A stretch of 64,000 bases of DNA from Myxococcales bacterium (GCA_016699535.1 CP064980.1:2178001-2242000); one strand, 5' to 3'; counted from the first letter of the stretch, positions 27,488 to 37,965 are shown. Program-made: numbers and translations. The notes: generated by a model not told the origin, from the letters alone.

Positions 27488-29223
27488 GGCTCCTCTGTTC
27501 CTTCAAGTTGTTCTTGTTCTGATTCTGCGGCGGCTTTCATTGCATGAAGATTGGCAGTGTGCTCTTCAATCATGTCTTTTTCGGTAGCCAATCCAGGTAC
27601 CGGAAGCGGTTGCTCGCCTTTGTCTTTTGCGTCCTGCCAAGGATAGCGAATTCGAGTGTGGTACACATTGCATAGCGTTTCGGTAAGTTGGGTGGAGAGA
27701 ATACGCAGGTCTTCTGCGGTGAGGCCTGATTCATCCAACTGCCCCTGTTTGAGTTTTACGAAAATAATACGCTGAACCATCTCAGCGAATTTTTCGCGTT
27801 CAGGTGGATCGATAGTTCGCGATGCGGCTTCAATGGAGTCGATAAGCATCAGAATCGCAGTCTCTTTGGTGCGAGGACGCATCCCGGGATAACGAAAATA
27901 GCTTTCGGGTAGCTCTTTGGGGTTTCCTCTCTCTAGACACTTGTGCCAAAAATATTCGGTAACGCTTGTGCCGTGGTGTGTGTAGGCAAACTCGATAACG
28001 GGTTCAGGGATTCCGCCACGGCGAAGAATATTTGTTCCTTCGATTACGTGGTGCATGATGGCATCAGCGCTGACGTCGGGCTCGAGTTTTTCGTGCGGGC
28101 TGACTTCACCAGGTTCGAGGTTTTCGATGAAATATTTGCATTGGCAGGTTTTTCCAAGGTCGTGATAGTAAGCCCCGATGCGAGTAAGCAGGGCATCTGC
28201 GCCCACAGCAGCGGATGCCTCTTCTGCAAGATTGGCCATCGCGCGTGAATGCTCCCAAGATCCCGGAGCTTCTTTCGCCATTTTTTGCAACAAGGGTTGA
28301 TCAAGATCCGAGAGATCAAGCAATCGGCTACGCGATACGGCTCCTAGGAGGATAACAGCGGGGCCTTCGAGCACCAATGCGATGGGCCCAGATAAGAGTC
28401 CTCCAGCAGCGGCTGCAAGAAACACAGAATGAAAAGGGTCACTAATATCCACCATCAGGTCAAACGACGAGTAAAACAAAAAGCGAGCGGCAATAAGCAT
28501 GGTTGCGGAGGCGATAGCCGCTCCAAACCCTGCGTTGATGAGGCCAGTCCAGCTTCGACGTTGTCCAAGGACCAAGTTGGCCGTCATGGTTCCTGCAAGG
28601 AAGACTGCCAATAGGTCCAAGCTAAAACCGCTAAAGGAAGAAGTCAGAAAACTTAAACCAATACTGACAATGAAGGCCGAGCGTCGATCAAGATAGCGTG
28701 CCACCCACAAGGTTGCCGCCGCGACAGGAACACAATACGAAGGTAGGGGGGTAAGTAAATAAAGCAGCTTGGTTGCTATAAGTAGCAAGGTAACCATCAT
28801 GAGCAGACCGACCTGAGTTCGCAATAGCGCTCCTCGTCCCGGACTAAATCGCCGCAGGTAAGTCGTTAGCATCGTCAGAATCAAAAAATAAATGAGCCAC
28901 AGGCCAATCAGACGTTCCGGTGTGGGTGGTCGTCTCGTGACTTCATAAGCACGGACCAGGGCTGCTAAAATAGGATCGTCAACTGTTTGTCCACGTTCCA
29001 CTGTGGGCTGCATGATTTGAACGTGGTTCCTTCCTGTTTCCGGATCAAAGAAAGGAACTGCGGTGACAGGTAAGCGCAGCGTAACAGGTGCTGGTTTTGC
29101 TGGATCGACGCGGAGAGGTTCGAAAAAGCTCTCCGCAGTATTCGCCAAGGTAAGGACCGTTGCAGCAACAGAGCTGAGTACAAATCCGGCAGTAAGGCTT
29201 GCGATAAGTCGGGTGCGTAACAT
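27484..29223 (-). CDS. pgpH: 7TM-HD (PgpH-type) cyclic-di-AMP phosphodiesterase
   Basis: 579 residues. One N-terminal membrane helix, a short extracytoplasmic segment, then about six membrane helices (7TM-7TMR_HD region), then a cytoplasmic HD domain with GSWEHSRAMANLAEEA, GAYYHDLGKT and HHVIEGTNILR. This matches the PgpH family, which hydrolyses cyclic di-AMP to pApA. The extracytoplasmic domain is much shorter than in Listeria PgpH. First gene of an apparent two-gene unit with the acyl-CoA dehydrogenase. Confidence 0.85.
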   Translation of the reverse strand: MLRTRLIASLTAGFVLSSVAATVLTLANTAESFFEPLRVDPAKPAPVTLRLPVTAVPFFDPETGRNHVQIMQPTVERGQTVDDPILAALVRAYEVTRRPPTPERLIGLWLIYFLILTMLTTYLRRFSPGRGALLRTQVGLLMMVTLLLIATKLLYLLTPLPSYCVPVAAATLWVARYLDRRSAFIVSIGLSFLTSSFSGFSLDLLAVFLAGTMTANLVLGQRRSWTGLINAGFGAAIASATMLIAARFLFYSSFDLMVDISDPFHSVFLAAAAGGLLSGPIALVLEGPAVILLGAVSRSRLLDLSDLDQPLLQKMAKEAPGSWEHSRAMANLAEEASAAVGADALLTRIGAYYHDLGKTCQCKYFIENLEPGEVSPHEKLEPDVSADAIMHHVIEGTNILRRGGIPEPVIEFAYTHHGTSVTEYFWHKCLERGNPKELPESYFRYPGMRPRTKETAILMLIDSIEAASRTIDPPEREKFAEMVQRIIFVKLKQGQLDESGLTAEDLRILSTQLTETLCNVYHTRIRYPWQDAKDKGEQPLPVPGLATEKDMIEEHTANLHAMKAAAESEQEQLEGTEEP

Positions 29224-29316
29224 GGTTTTCCGGTCTACTATAAAACCAATTTCAAGGCTTCAACAAAGCTATTCACAATTACTGTAATCTGCTACCATGC
29301 CAAAAGGTGAATTGAT

Positions 29317-29886
29317 ATGCTCTCAAGTCTGTCTCCAGGGTTTTTAGTGGCCTCAACGGCAATGAAAGACCCTCACTTTCGTCGCGCCGTGGTGCTTTTG
29401 ATCGAACATCAGCCGGAGGGCTCTTTCGGGTTTATTATCAATCGTCCGGCCAGTGTGGTGTTTGAGCACGTTATCGAGGAGCTGGGGCTGGATGCTGAGC
29501 TAGCAGATCAAAAGCACTTTGCGGTGCTCAATGGGGGGCCGGTTGCGCCACATACCGGCTGGATCGTTTTCGATCCTCAAGGTTCGGATATGCACGATGA
29601 GACGGCCGTGACCGTGAGCGAGCATCTTTGCGTTAGTGCGTCGCGTGATTTTTTGCAAACGATTGCGAAAGGTGAAGGCCCGCCTCGTAATGTGCTCGTT
29701 CTTGGCTATGCAGGATGGGATGCTGGCCAATTGGACGAAGAGTTAAAACAAGGGTCCTGGATTCCCATCGATCTAGACGAGCGTATTGTTTTTGACACAC
29801 CGCATGAAGCGCGCTGGAAACACAGTCTTGATAGTCTCGGTATTGATCCCGCACGGCTTGTAAGCCACAGACTCGCCGAGGCTTGA
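29317..29886 (+). CDS. algH: YqgE/AlgH family protein
   Basis: 189 residues, the usual size of UPF0301. The family start LSPGFLVASTAMKDPHF, the segment FGFIINRPAS and the C-terminal VLVLGYAGWDAGQLDEEL are all present. The molecular role of the family is not established (named after an alginate regulator). Cytosolic by lack of signal. Divergent from pgpH with a 93-bp gap. Confidence 0.9.
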   Translation: MLSSLSPGFLVASTAMKDPHFRRAVVLLIEHQPEGSFGFIINRPASVVFEHVIEELGLDAELADQKHFAVLNGGPVAPHTGWIVFDPQGSDMHDETAVTVSEHLCVSASRDFLQTIAKGEGPPRNVLVLGYAGWDAGQLDEELKQGSWIPIDLDERIVFDTPHEARWKHSLDSLGIDPARLVSHRLAEA

Positions 29887-29992
29887 TTACGATCAATTTG
29901 ATGCTTGTGGACCCGTAGCGATGCTCAACATGTTCGGTTGACGGGAATGCCGCCGTTGGATATGACGAGGAGGTTCATGCCAAGGAGCTGCT

Positions 29993-30340
29993 ATGAATCA
30001 ACTGTTTAAGCTTTTGAGTTTGGTCGTTTTAGTTTTGCCAGCTTGTCTTTATGCCAACGTAACTCAACCCTTGTCGTATCGGGCAAACACGACCGGCGAT
30101 GCAGGGGAGGCGGCTAAAGCTACAGATAAAGTTGTTAAAGGCGAGTCTTGCAATCACATGATCCTGGGATTGGTTGCGTTTGGTGACGGTGGCTATGATG
30201 CGGCGGTAAAAGACGCTCTGAAATCTGCTCCCGGAGCCAAGTCGTTGTACGACGTGAAAACCGATGACAGTTTTTTGAATGCTGTGCTGGGTATATACAT
30301 CGAGCGCTGCACCTTAGTGGAAGGCCGAGTCTTGCAATGA
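29993..30340 (+). CDS. TRL-like small exported protein
   Basis: 115 residues with a signal peptide (LLSLVVLVLPACLYA; an internal Cys could be a lipobox). The mature part, with SCNHMILGLVAFGDGGYDAAV and a terminal YIERCTLVEG, matches the TRL-like family pattern also seen in the next gene. The stop overlaps the next start by 4 bp. Probably periplasmic; function unknown. Confidence 0.6.
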   Translation: MNQLFKLLSLVVLVLPACLYANVTQPLSYRANTTGDAGEAAKATDKVVKGESCNHMILGLVAFGDGGYDAAVKDALKSAPGAKSLYDVKTDDSFLNAVLGIYIERCTLVEGRVLQ

Positions 30341-30945
30341 CACGTTGCTTGTCGACCGTACTGCTCGTTGCTTTAAGTGGACTTGGTTGTGCAACGACCA
30401 GCAGTCCAAGCCAAAGGGCAGGTGGCAATTATGAACCACGAGCTCGCCATCTTGTTACTGGCATTCCAGTATTTAACATGACGACTGCTCCAGCGGCGTG
30501 GAACAGCAATACAGGTGGCGAGACCAGCAAGTATGCTCGCGTGCCTGGTTTGCATGGAGAAGCTTGCCAGTATGGGATTGGCGCTCCAGTACCCCTTGGT
30601 TTGCTCGATATTACCGATGGCCATGCCATAATCGTGCTGAGTGCTTCTGCTGGAAACGGCGGTTTTTCCGAAGCGTTGCAGGAGATTAAAAAGGCTCATC
30701 CAGAGGTTATTGCATTGGCCGATGTGCGCGCGGACATGAGCACCCTGGCGATACTCAGTGTCTTCTATAAAAGCTGCGTTCATGTGCATGGAACAGGTTT
30801 GAAAGTGGCCGTGATGTCCACTGGCGGTGGTGCTTCACCGCAAGCAATAAGTATACCGCAAGAAGCTCCATCCAGCGTGGCACCGGCCGAGGCGGGGATC
30901 GCCGATTCGGCTAGCCAAGCATTGCCCCCGTCAACAGCTCCATAG
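30337..30945 (+). CDS. TRL-like lipoprotein
   Basis: 202 residues. A lipoprotein signal (LLVALSGLGC) is followed by a TRL-like domain (YGIGAPVPLGLLDITDG, SASAGNGGFSEALQEIKKAHP, FYKSCVHVHG) and a Pro/Ala-rich tail. It shares the G-x-G-G-[FY] ... SC[TV] pattern with the preceding gene, to which it is translationally coupled; the two are likely a diverged tandem pair. Envelope location is inferred, function unknown. Convergent with the CBM9-like gene. Confidence 0.6.
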   Translation: MTRCLSTVLLVALSGLGCATTSSPSQRAGGNYEPRARHLVTGIPVFNMTTAPAAWNSNTGGETSKYARVPGLHGEACQYGIGAPVPLGLLDITDGHAIIVLSASAGNGGFSEALQEIKKAHPEVIALADVRADMSTLAILSVFYKSCVHVHGTGLKVAVMSTGGGASPQAISIPQEAPSSVAPAEAGIADSASQALPPSTAP

Positions 30946-30984
30946 TTCGCAATGGATTGGCCCCAAAAGTGTTTTGGCGGCTGA

Positions 30985-31749
30985 TTATTTGTCGACGAAC
31001 TTTACAAAGCCATAGCGCGCGGGGGTGTGAAAATCACCAATGTGTAGTGCAGACCAGGCCACCGCGGTTTGCTGCTTGGGGTTTAGCCTGTTCATGACGT
31101 AGATATTGGCTCGCCAAGGCATGTTTTTGATATCGTCTTTTGTTATTGGCGCTTTTTCGAGGATACTTTGCCAGGGCAGAGCGAGTTCAACGGTATAGCC
31201 GGTGTCTTTGACGTCATCATTGGCTTTGCCGTGCATAACAGCACTGGCCACCACGTTACTGTCCCAGTTTCGAAGTCCAAAGGGCTGAGGATTTCTTGGA
31301 CTTAAAAACTTCGTATCAAACACATGTCCGTTTGGAGCGACTTGGATTTCAAAATAGTTTTTCCCGGTGCCGCTCGGATCGATCTGAAGCTCAATGGCAT
31401 CATGCTCCCAAAGGCGAGCATCATGTGTTGTGTGAGGACTTAGGATCTTTGAGTCGGTGACGACAAAAGCGAGATAAAGATAGCTTGTATCCCAAAACCA
31501 AAAAGCGCGTGCAGGAAAACTAGGAGGTCCGCCATCTAGGGGGGCGCGAAATGAAGTCTCTTTGGCTTGAAACCATTCCTTGGTATCGATTTTGCCGTCG
31601 ATTACAGGGGGCGAGCTCGTGTAGGGGACGGAGATGCGAGGAATCAGACTGATCGTTTTAGGTTCTGGCGTCTTTTTGTTATCAGCTTTTTTAGAGCTAC
31701 AAGCGAGTAATAGTGCAATCAGCTGCAACAAAAAAAAGAGTCTCTTCAT
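30985..31749 (-). CDS. CBM9-like domain lipoprotein
   Basis: 254 residues. A lipoprotein signal (LLQLIALLLACSS) is followed by a carbohydrate-binding family 9-like domain: PPVIDGKIDTKEWFQA at the start, AFWFWDTSYLYLAFVVTD, WEHDAIELQIDPSG and GYTVELALPWQ. Such domains are found in secreted xylanases and in stand-alone sugar- or heme-linked proteins; no catalytic domain is attached here. Its start overlaps the stop of ffh by 4 bp, so it may be expressed from the ffh transcript, an odd partnership. Confidence 0.75.
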   Translation of the reverse strand: MKRLFFLLQLIALLLACSSKKADNKKTPEPKTISLIPRISVPYTSSPPVIDGKIDTKEWFQAKETSFRAPLDGGPPSFPARAFWFWDTSYLYLAFVVTDSKILSPHTTHDARLWEHDAIELQIDPSGTGKNYFEIQVAPNGHVFDTKFLSPRNPQPFGLRNWDSNVVASAVMHGKANDDVKDTGYTVELALPWQSILEKAPITKDDIKNMPWRANIYVMNRLNPKQQTAVAWSALHIGDFHTPARYGFVKFVDK

Positions 31750-33325
31750 TTGCGACTTTTCTTTCTCGATTTTTTTTGCATCTTGCGTTTGTTTTTGCGT
31801 TGGCTTTGTTTTTCTTTTGTTCTTTTTGGAACCGCTTGAGCAGGACTTCCTTGCTCCGCTACGGCGGCTTCAAGAAGGGATTCGGCAAGGTTTGCCATCA
31901 TCGGGTTGTGCTCTAAGCCGCCGAGTCGCACTTTGCTCTTGAGTTGGTTGGCCATCGCAAGCTGAGACATGCCCGGGATTTTCCCGAGTAAACCCGCTTG
32001 CTTGCCGATGCCGCCAAACATTTGTTTCATGACCGCAAAGCGCTGAAGGAGTTCGGCGACCTCTTTGTCTTTGCTTCCCGATCCTTTTGCTACGCGTTTG
32101 ATACGGTTAGGTTGCTTCTTAAAAAGCTCGATGCCTTGGCGTTCTTGCTGGGTCATGGAGCTAACAATGGCTTTGGTTTTGCCGAGCATCCGATCATCGA
32201 TGTTCATGCCAGAAGGCATGCTCTCAGCGAAAAACGGGACTTTCTCCATAAGGTCCTGCAATGGACCCATTTGTTGAATCATCTGAAGCTGCTCGAGAAA
32301 ATCGTTCAGCGTAAAGTTTCCCTTTAAGGAGACGTTTGGCGTCCTCTTCGGCTTTTTTCGACATCGCTAACCTTCTCAAAATCTTTCATCAGGCTAACGA
32401 CGTCGCCAAACCCCAAAATGCGACTTGCCAGACCCTCGGCTCGGAAGACTTCGAGTTTATCGACCCCTTCGCCCATGCCGACAAAGCGAATAGGCACGCC
32501 AGTAGCTTCAGTAATAGACAGTGCTGCACCACCGCGGGCATCGCCATCGAGCTTGGTTAGGATGCTGCCGGACAAGCCAAGTCGTTCATGGAAAGTTTTT
32601 GCGGTTTGGACGGAGTTTTGACCAATCATGGCATCAATCACCAAGATTGCATGCTTTGGATTGAGATCCGTTTTGATGTGCTCGAGCTCGGCCATCAGCT
32701 CTTCATCAATGCTAAGACGGCCAGCGGTATCGTAGATCACCACATCGCGCTTTATCTTCCGCGCGTGATCGCGACCTCTTTTGCAGATTTCAAGTGGATT
32801 GCTTTCGGGCAGTGAAAATACGGGTACATCAATGCGCTCGCCCAGTGTCTGCAACTGCTCAATCGCGCCGGGACGTTGGGTGTCTGCTGCGACCAGAAGT
32901 ACTTTTCTTCCCTGCTCTTGCTCAAGGAAACGAGCAAGTTTAGCTGCGGTGGTGGTTTTACCAGCACCTTGTAGACCGATAAGCATGATGCCGGTGATGG
33001 CCGGTGCGGTTTCAAATTCGAGCCCTTCACCATCAAAGCGCATCAAGGCTTCAAGTTCATCGTTGCAGATACGGATAAACTGCTCGGCAGGGCCGACTTT
33101 GGTTGCACCTTTTCCTGTTTTTAAAAGAGTGCTTACGGTTTGTCCCAGAGCTTTTTCCTGAACCCTTGCTAAAAAGGTCTCAGCTACGCCTAGCTCAACG
33201 TCGGCCTCGAGGAGCGATATGCGCACCTCTCTTAGCGCTTCTTTGAGGTTGGCCTCTGTCAGCTCGGTTTGTGCCGCCAGGCGATTTTTGGCGGCTCGAA
33301 ATCCTTTACTTAGTGTCTCCAACAT
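31746..33325 (-). pseudogene. ffh: Signal recognition particle GTPase Ffh, frameshifted
   Basis: The N and G domains are intact from 33325: GLQGAGKTTTAAKLA (P-loop), DTQRPGAIEQL, DTAGRLSIDEEL and TKLDGDARGGAAL. The frame stops at 32324, just where the M domain begins. The M domain (LNDFLEQLQMIQQMG ... RIKRVAKGSGS) continues in another frame to 31746 with a very basic tail. Two indels, in the T run at 32353-32358 and near 32317, explain it: the bridging frame reads KAEEDAKRLLKG. Since Ffh is normally essential for co-translational membrane targeting, sequencing error is more likely than gene loss. Confidence 0.85.
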
Positions 33326-33427
33326 AACGTCAGGGGCACTGCTAGCATGGCTCTTTTAGGCAAGGCAAGGTTCCTTAGGGATGGTTGTGGAGCTGACCAT
33401 GCAAATAGCGTAGCATGCCCGGAGTTT

Positions 33428-36133
33428 ATGCCTGCGATCTCCTCAAAACAAAGCAGCTTGCCCAAAGCTGGTGATGATTCAACGCTCTACGTGCTCGATT
33501 TGAGTGGTTACGTCTTTCGGGCCTATCATGCCCTTCCGGAGCTTAGCAACGAGCAAGGTGAACCCACGCATGCGGTGTACGGTACAACCAATATGCTGCG
33601 CAAGCTTTTGCAAGACTGCAAGCCAAAGCTTTTCGCGGTGGCCATGGATTCGCGTGGGCCTTCGTTCAGACACGAAATGTTTGCAAAGTACAAGGCCAAC
33701 CGTCCCCCTCCGCCCCCGGATCTTTCGCAACAAATGGAGCGCGTGCGGCAGATTGTTGAAGCGCACCGCTTTGTAACTATCTCCAAGCCGAGCGTTGAAG
33801 CGGACGACATCATCGCCACGCTTGTTCGCGATGCGCGCGGAGCCGGTCTAAAAGTAGTCATTGTCAGCGCCGACAAAGATCTTTTGCAACTTGTAGGTGA
33901 CGACGTTGTGATGTTCGATAGCATGAGGAACAAAGTCTTCGATGCAAAAGCTACTCAGGATAAAATGGGTGTGCCGCCAGCGCAGGTGCGGGACTTGTTG
34001 GCGCTTACTGGTGACAGCTCCGATAACGTGCCGGGTGTGCCGTCTGTCGGACCCAAAACAGCTGCTAAGTTGCTTAGCGAGTTCGGGAGTCTTGAAGCAA
34101 TTTATGATCACCTAGATAAGGTTTCCGGAAAATCTCTGAAAAGCAAACTTCAAGAGCACAAAGATCAAGCCTTTTTGTCGCAACGACTGGTGACGTTAAA
34201 GAATGATGTTTCTTTGGGAGTTGAAGTCGAGCAATGCCGCGTCACCGCGGTCGATGAACCTGCGCTACATGCCCTCTATCAGGAACTGGGCTTCTCAAAA
34301 CTTGCTGGCGAAATAATAGCTCCACCCGCTGAAAAGCTTGATATCGAGCTTGTGTTGAGCTCAAACGACGCGATCGCTGCTTTTGATTTGCTTCAGTCAG
34401 CCAAGCAAATCGTGGCGATTCCATTTGTTGAACGCGCAGGTCGAAGCCCGTTGCTGGCGCTGGGTCTCGCGGCCATTGATTCACAACAGAACAAATTGAG
34501 CCGTGCATTTTGCTTTTTACCCAGCGCTGGGCCACTTTCGATCGTGCAGCTTGCGGAGCAGGTCAAAGAACTCATTGACAATGCGCAGCGTGAACTTTGC
34601 GTCACGGATGCAAAAATGCTTTGTCTTGCGACAGGCGTTTCACCCTTTGCTTCAGCAAAGCTAACCGATTTGATGTTAGCGAGTTATTTGCTTGAATCGG
34701 ATCAACGCGGCCACGATCTTGCTGCTCTCGGGCAACGTTACCTAGGTGAGAACGTTCCTGCCGAAGGGGAGCTGCTCAAAGACTTGCATACCACACAGCA
34801 AAGTCTTGTCGGACAGAGCGACCATTCCGAACTTGGGAGTTTGGTCGCCAAGCGTTTAATGATGGTAGCGACGCTTGCTCCGATGCTTGAGGCAAAACTA
34901 AAAGAGCAGAAACTTTGGGAAGTGTATGCCGAACTGGAACTGCCCTTGGCGAAGGTTTTATCCAAGATGGAGTGGGTGGGAATTCGCCTCGATACCGAGG
35001 TTTTGAATCATTTATCCTCTGAGGCCTCGGTGAAAATGATTGAGCTTGAAAAAAAATGCCATGCTTTGGCTGGCAAAAGTTTCAACGTGAACTCTCCAAG
35101 ACAGCTTGAGACTGTGCTTTTCGATGATTTGGGCCTTGCTGTGATCAAGCGAACTAAAACCGCTCGTTCAACCAATCAGGATGTGCTCGAGCAGCTGTCG
35201 CTTGAGCATGACTTGCCTTCGACTATCCTAGAGTACCGTTCGCTAGCAAAGTTGCAGAGCACCTACCTTGATGCGCTGCCAAGGCAGGTCAATCCAAAGA
35301 CTGGTCGTGTGCACACCCAGTTCAATCAAGCGGTGGCCGCAACCGGCAGGCTTTCTTCCAGCGACCCCAACCTGCAGAATATACCCATCCGCACCGAACT
35401 AGGGCGGGCGGTCCGTAAAGCCTTTATTCCGGAAGATGGTTGGCTGATCTTTTCCGCCGACTACTCACAGATCGAGTTGCGAGTGCTTGCACACCTTAGC
35501 AAGGACAAAGAATTGTGCGCTGCCTTTATTAACGACTAGGATGTCCATTCTAAAACAGCCCAAGCGCTTTTTGGAGTAGGAGCTGAAGGGGTAACGCGGC
35601 AGATGCGTGGTCGGGCGAAGACCGTCAATTTTGCTGTGATCTACGGTCAAACAGAGTTTGCTCTGTCACGAAATCTCGGCATTTCACGTCAAGAAGCTAA
35701 GCGCTACATTGAAGCTTTTTTTGAAAAATACTCAGGAGTACGTGCTTTTATGGACGAAACTGTCGAGTCGGCGCGTAAGGAGGGTTTCGTTCGCACCATG
35801 CAGGGGCGTATTCGACGCATTGCAGACATCAACAGCAGCAACCGAAATATCCGTATGCATGCCGAACGTATGGCGTGCAATACGCCGATACAAGGCAGTG
35901 CCGCTGATTTGCTAAAACTAGCCATGATTCGCATCGATGATTTGCTAAGCGAACAAAACCTTCAGAGTCGTATGTTGCTTACGGTGCACGATGAACTTGT
36001 ATTTGAAGTGCCTCCGCACGAAAAAGAAACAATGGAAAAACTTGTCCGTGAAGCCATGCAAAAGGTGACATCGTTGGATGTTCCTTTGCTGGTGGATGTC
36101 GGGTGGGGCGCCAATTGGGATGAAGCCCACTAA
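33428..36133 (+). pseudogene. polA: DNA polymerase I with an in-frame amber codon
   Basis: About 901 codons, the usual length. The 5'-nuclease domain (YVLDLSGYVFRAYHAL, ALTGDSSDNVPGVPSVGPKTA), a 3'-5' exonuclease-like domain and a family A polymerase domain: motif A SADYSQIELRVLAHLS, motif B RQMRGRAKTVNFAVIYG, motif C TVHDELVFEVP. The exonuclease region lacks the DxE metal ligands (IVAIPFVERAG in that place), so proofreading is probably lost, as in Taq. Codon 704 (35537-35539) is TAG in the otherwise unbroken frame, where GAG would fit (IND-E-DVHSKTAQ). Start at ATG 33428 with GGAG three bases upstream. Confidence 0.88.
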
Positions 36134-36159
36134 GAGCTATCGTGGATTCAATAGTTTAA

Positions 36160-36812
36160 CTAGCTAAGCTTTCGGTAGACGCCGACGACCACGCCCAAAA
36201 CGCGCGTTGAGCGCCATTCATTGCGATGGATGAGGATGGGCGCCATTTCACTATTGGCGGGCTCGAGTCGGATATGATCGCGCTCGGGGTAGAAATATTT
36301 ACAGGTGGCTTCATCGCCTACCAAGGCCACAATGATTTGACCGCGCTGCGCTTCAATTTGCTTGCGGACAAAGACATAATCACCATCGTGGATACCTGCT
36401 TCAATCATCGAATCACCGCGGACCTTAAGCCCGAAGACTTCGCGTTCGCCATCGACGAGCATGCGATCGACGCGAACGGTGTCTTCAACATGTTCAATGG
36501 CTTCAAGAGGTTGACCGGCTGCGACACGTCCAATAATCGGAATTTCGATGATGTCGGCGTCGTGATGATGTTCCTGCGGCAGCGAGACCTTTGGAAAAGC
36601 CTGTGGGGTGAGTTTGAGCGTGCGGGACTTCATATCGGCTCGTGTGATGAAGCCTTTGCGTTCGAGCGCCCTTAAATGGTCGTTGACGCCGTTGGTACTG
36701 CGAATTCGAGTTCGTTGCCTATTTCGCGAAGGGTGGGTGGATAACCCTGCTCTTCAATCGAATCGCGAATAAACTCAAGTACTTTGTTTTGGCGTTCAGT
36801 CAGTTTTTCCAT
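36160..36812 (-). pseudogene. lexA: LexA SOS repressor, frameshifted
   Basis: The ATG at 36812 begins MEKLTERQNKVLEFIRDSI and the winged helix (GYPPTLREIGNEL), then the frame is lost at 36703-36708, where restoring one G gives GIRSTNGVNDHLRALERKGF. The rest, ending at 36160, contains the Ala-Gly cleavage site in IGRVAAGQPLEA, Ser in GDSMIEAGIHDGD and the Lys region DEATCKYF, so autocleavage on RecA filaments is expected. The restored length is ~217 residues. Two direct repeats just upstream may be its operator. It faces polA convergently across 26 bp. Confidence 0.85.
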
Positions 36813-36824
36813 CAAGTCCCCCGG

Positions 36825-36853
36825 CTGTACAGATGAGTCGCACTGTGCAGATG
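36825..36853. promoter_or_regulatory. Candidate LexA operator (tandem repeat)
   Basis: CTGTACAGATG (36825-36835) and CTGTGCAGATG (36843-36853) are direct copies with one mismatch, 18 bp apart, 12 bp upstream of the lexA start codon. Each begins with a CTGT-RCAG octamer, in part like the CTGT...ACAG half-sites of gammaproteobacterial SOS boxes. Autoregulation is typical of lexA. Confidence 0.5.
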
Positions 36854-36879
36854 GATAGTAATGAGCGTGAAGCCGGAAG

Positions 36880-37638
36880 TCAATTTCCTGGAGTATTCGC
36901 TGCCAGGTTCAAAACACTTGAGAAATGACCCTTGAGGTCGATTTGAACTTCAGTCTTTTCGGCCCGATTCCAGTAGCCGAATCCGCAGATCTGACGTGTA
37001 TGAAGAGTGAAGGCACTCAACTCGATTTCAATTTTCTGAGCAGTTTCAAGTTGTTGTGTGGGATTGTCCTCGGCATCAAAAAAGCGGAGCAAAAACTGAA
37101 ACTGGGAGATGGTTGCGGCCGATTGTTCTTCCGCCGAAACTCCACATAGGGAAAAATTTGAAGTTTCACCCTCTGATGTGGGGAAGTCGGAGAATAAATC
37201 ATTTATGGCTGTGACGATCTCTTGGACATCGACAAAGCCGAGACCTTTGACTGCGTATGCTTCGTTCACGTCATCATACTCAATGTAATCAAAGATTCCC
37301 TTGATAGGGCCTTCTGAGATTTCAAGGCTTACTAAGCCCTGATCTTCGTTGGTTTGAACGCTGATTTTTGGCGTAGTCATGGATAGATGTAGGCGCTCGG
37401 CGGTTCCGTTACGATGAAGAAGAATACGATCTGGCCGATTGCTATCTCGAATGCTTACTTCAAATTCGCTGGGTTGCTCCTCGGCAGCAAGAAATGACAC
37501 CTGCCCGGAGGAGATGTTCTCGTCAAATCCGTTGATGTTTTCCGTACATCCGGTGATGAGTAGCAAGCAAGCAGCCACGCTGATGCGAAGACTTTGTTTC
37601 GCGAAGTTGTGGTGCTCTGAGCTGGCTAAGGTGGGCAT
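36880..37638 (-). CDS. Hypothetical lipoprotein
   Basis: 252 residues. A lipoprotein signal (LRISVAACLLLITGC) is followed by a mature region rich in beta-type alternation (FEVSIRDSNRPDRILLHR) and two Cys that could form a disulfide (FSLCGVS, RQICGFGYW). No family recognised. It lies behind lexA on the same strand but reads away from the lexA operator, so SOS control is not implied. Confidence 0.6.
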   Translation of the reverse strand: MPTLASSEHHNFAKQSLRISVAACLLLITGCTENINGFDENISSGQVSFLAAEEQPSEFEVSIRDSNRPDRILLHRNGTAERLHLSMTTPKISVQTNEDQGLVSLEISEGPIKGIFDYIEYDDVNEAYAVKGLGFVDVQEIVTAINDLFSDFPTSEGETSNFSLCGVSAEEQSAATISQFQFLLRFFDAEDNPTQQLETAQKIEIELSAFTLHTRQICGFGYWNRAEKTEVQIDLKGHFSSVLNLAANTPGN

Positions 37639-37689
37639 GTCAGCTGTTCAGTGCAATGCACGTGCCAACGCTTATCTTGCTGGAATTAT

Positions 37690-37965
37690 TTACTTAATCC
37701 TTCATGTTTTCGCTAGCAAGTGGGGTCAGAGTCTTACCTGTCTCCACCGGCAAGGATTTTCAGTCCCCGAGTGGACTCTTTCAATACCGTTTGGTCTCGC
37801 ATGTAAGGATGTGCCATCGCGATGTTCCCCCTGTGTAGTGTTGGCCTCGGCATGATTTGCACGTCTTCAAAAACGACCTCACTCCCTTTCGCAAGGGACC
37901 GCGTTCTGGGACTCAGGTCGAAACTATCGAACCCTTTTACCGCATCCTACCCGGAAGCATGAGGT
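37690..37965 (-). pseudogene. Decayed insertion-element or coding remnant
   Basis: The 432-bp gap 37639-38070 has no intact gene. On the minus strand a stop-free stretch reads EDVQIMPRP, HRGNIAMAHPYMRDQ and LKILAGGDR. MPRP...HRGN is faintly like the start of IS200/Y1-type transposases, and AGTGGGGTCAGAGTC on the plus strand near 37720 resembles sequence often met beside such elements. The evidence is weak and no inverted ends were found. AT-rich promoter-like sequence follows before the start at 38071. Confidence 0.25.

Noticed and set aside
30963..30977. CCAAAA-GTG-TTTTGG as a bidirectional terminator between convergent genes
   Set aside because: Only a 6-bp A/T-rich stem without a T run; too weak to call.
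35537..35539. TAG as a recoded sense codon
   Set aside because: TAG ends other intact genes here (for example those ending at 6799 and 57756), so it is a normal stop in this genome.
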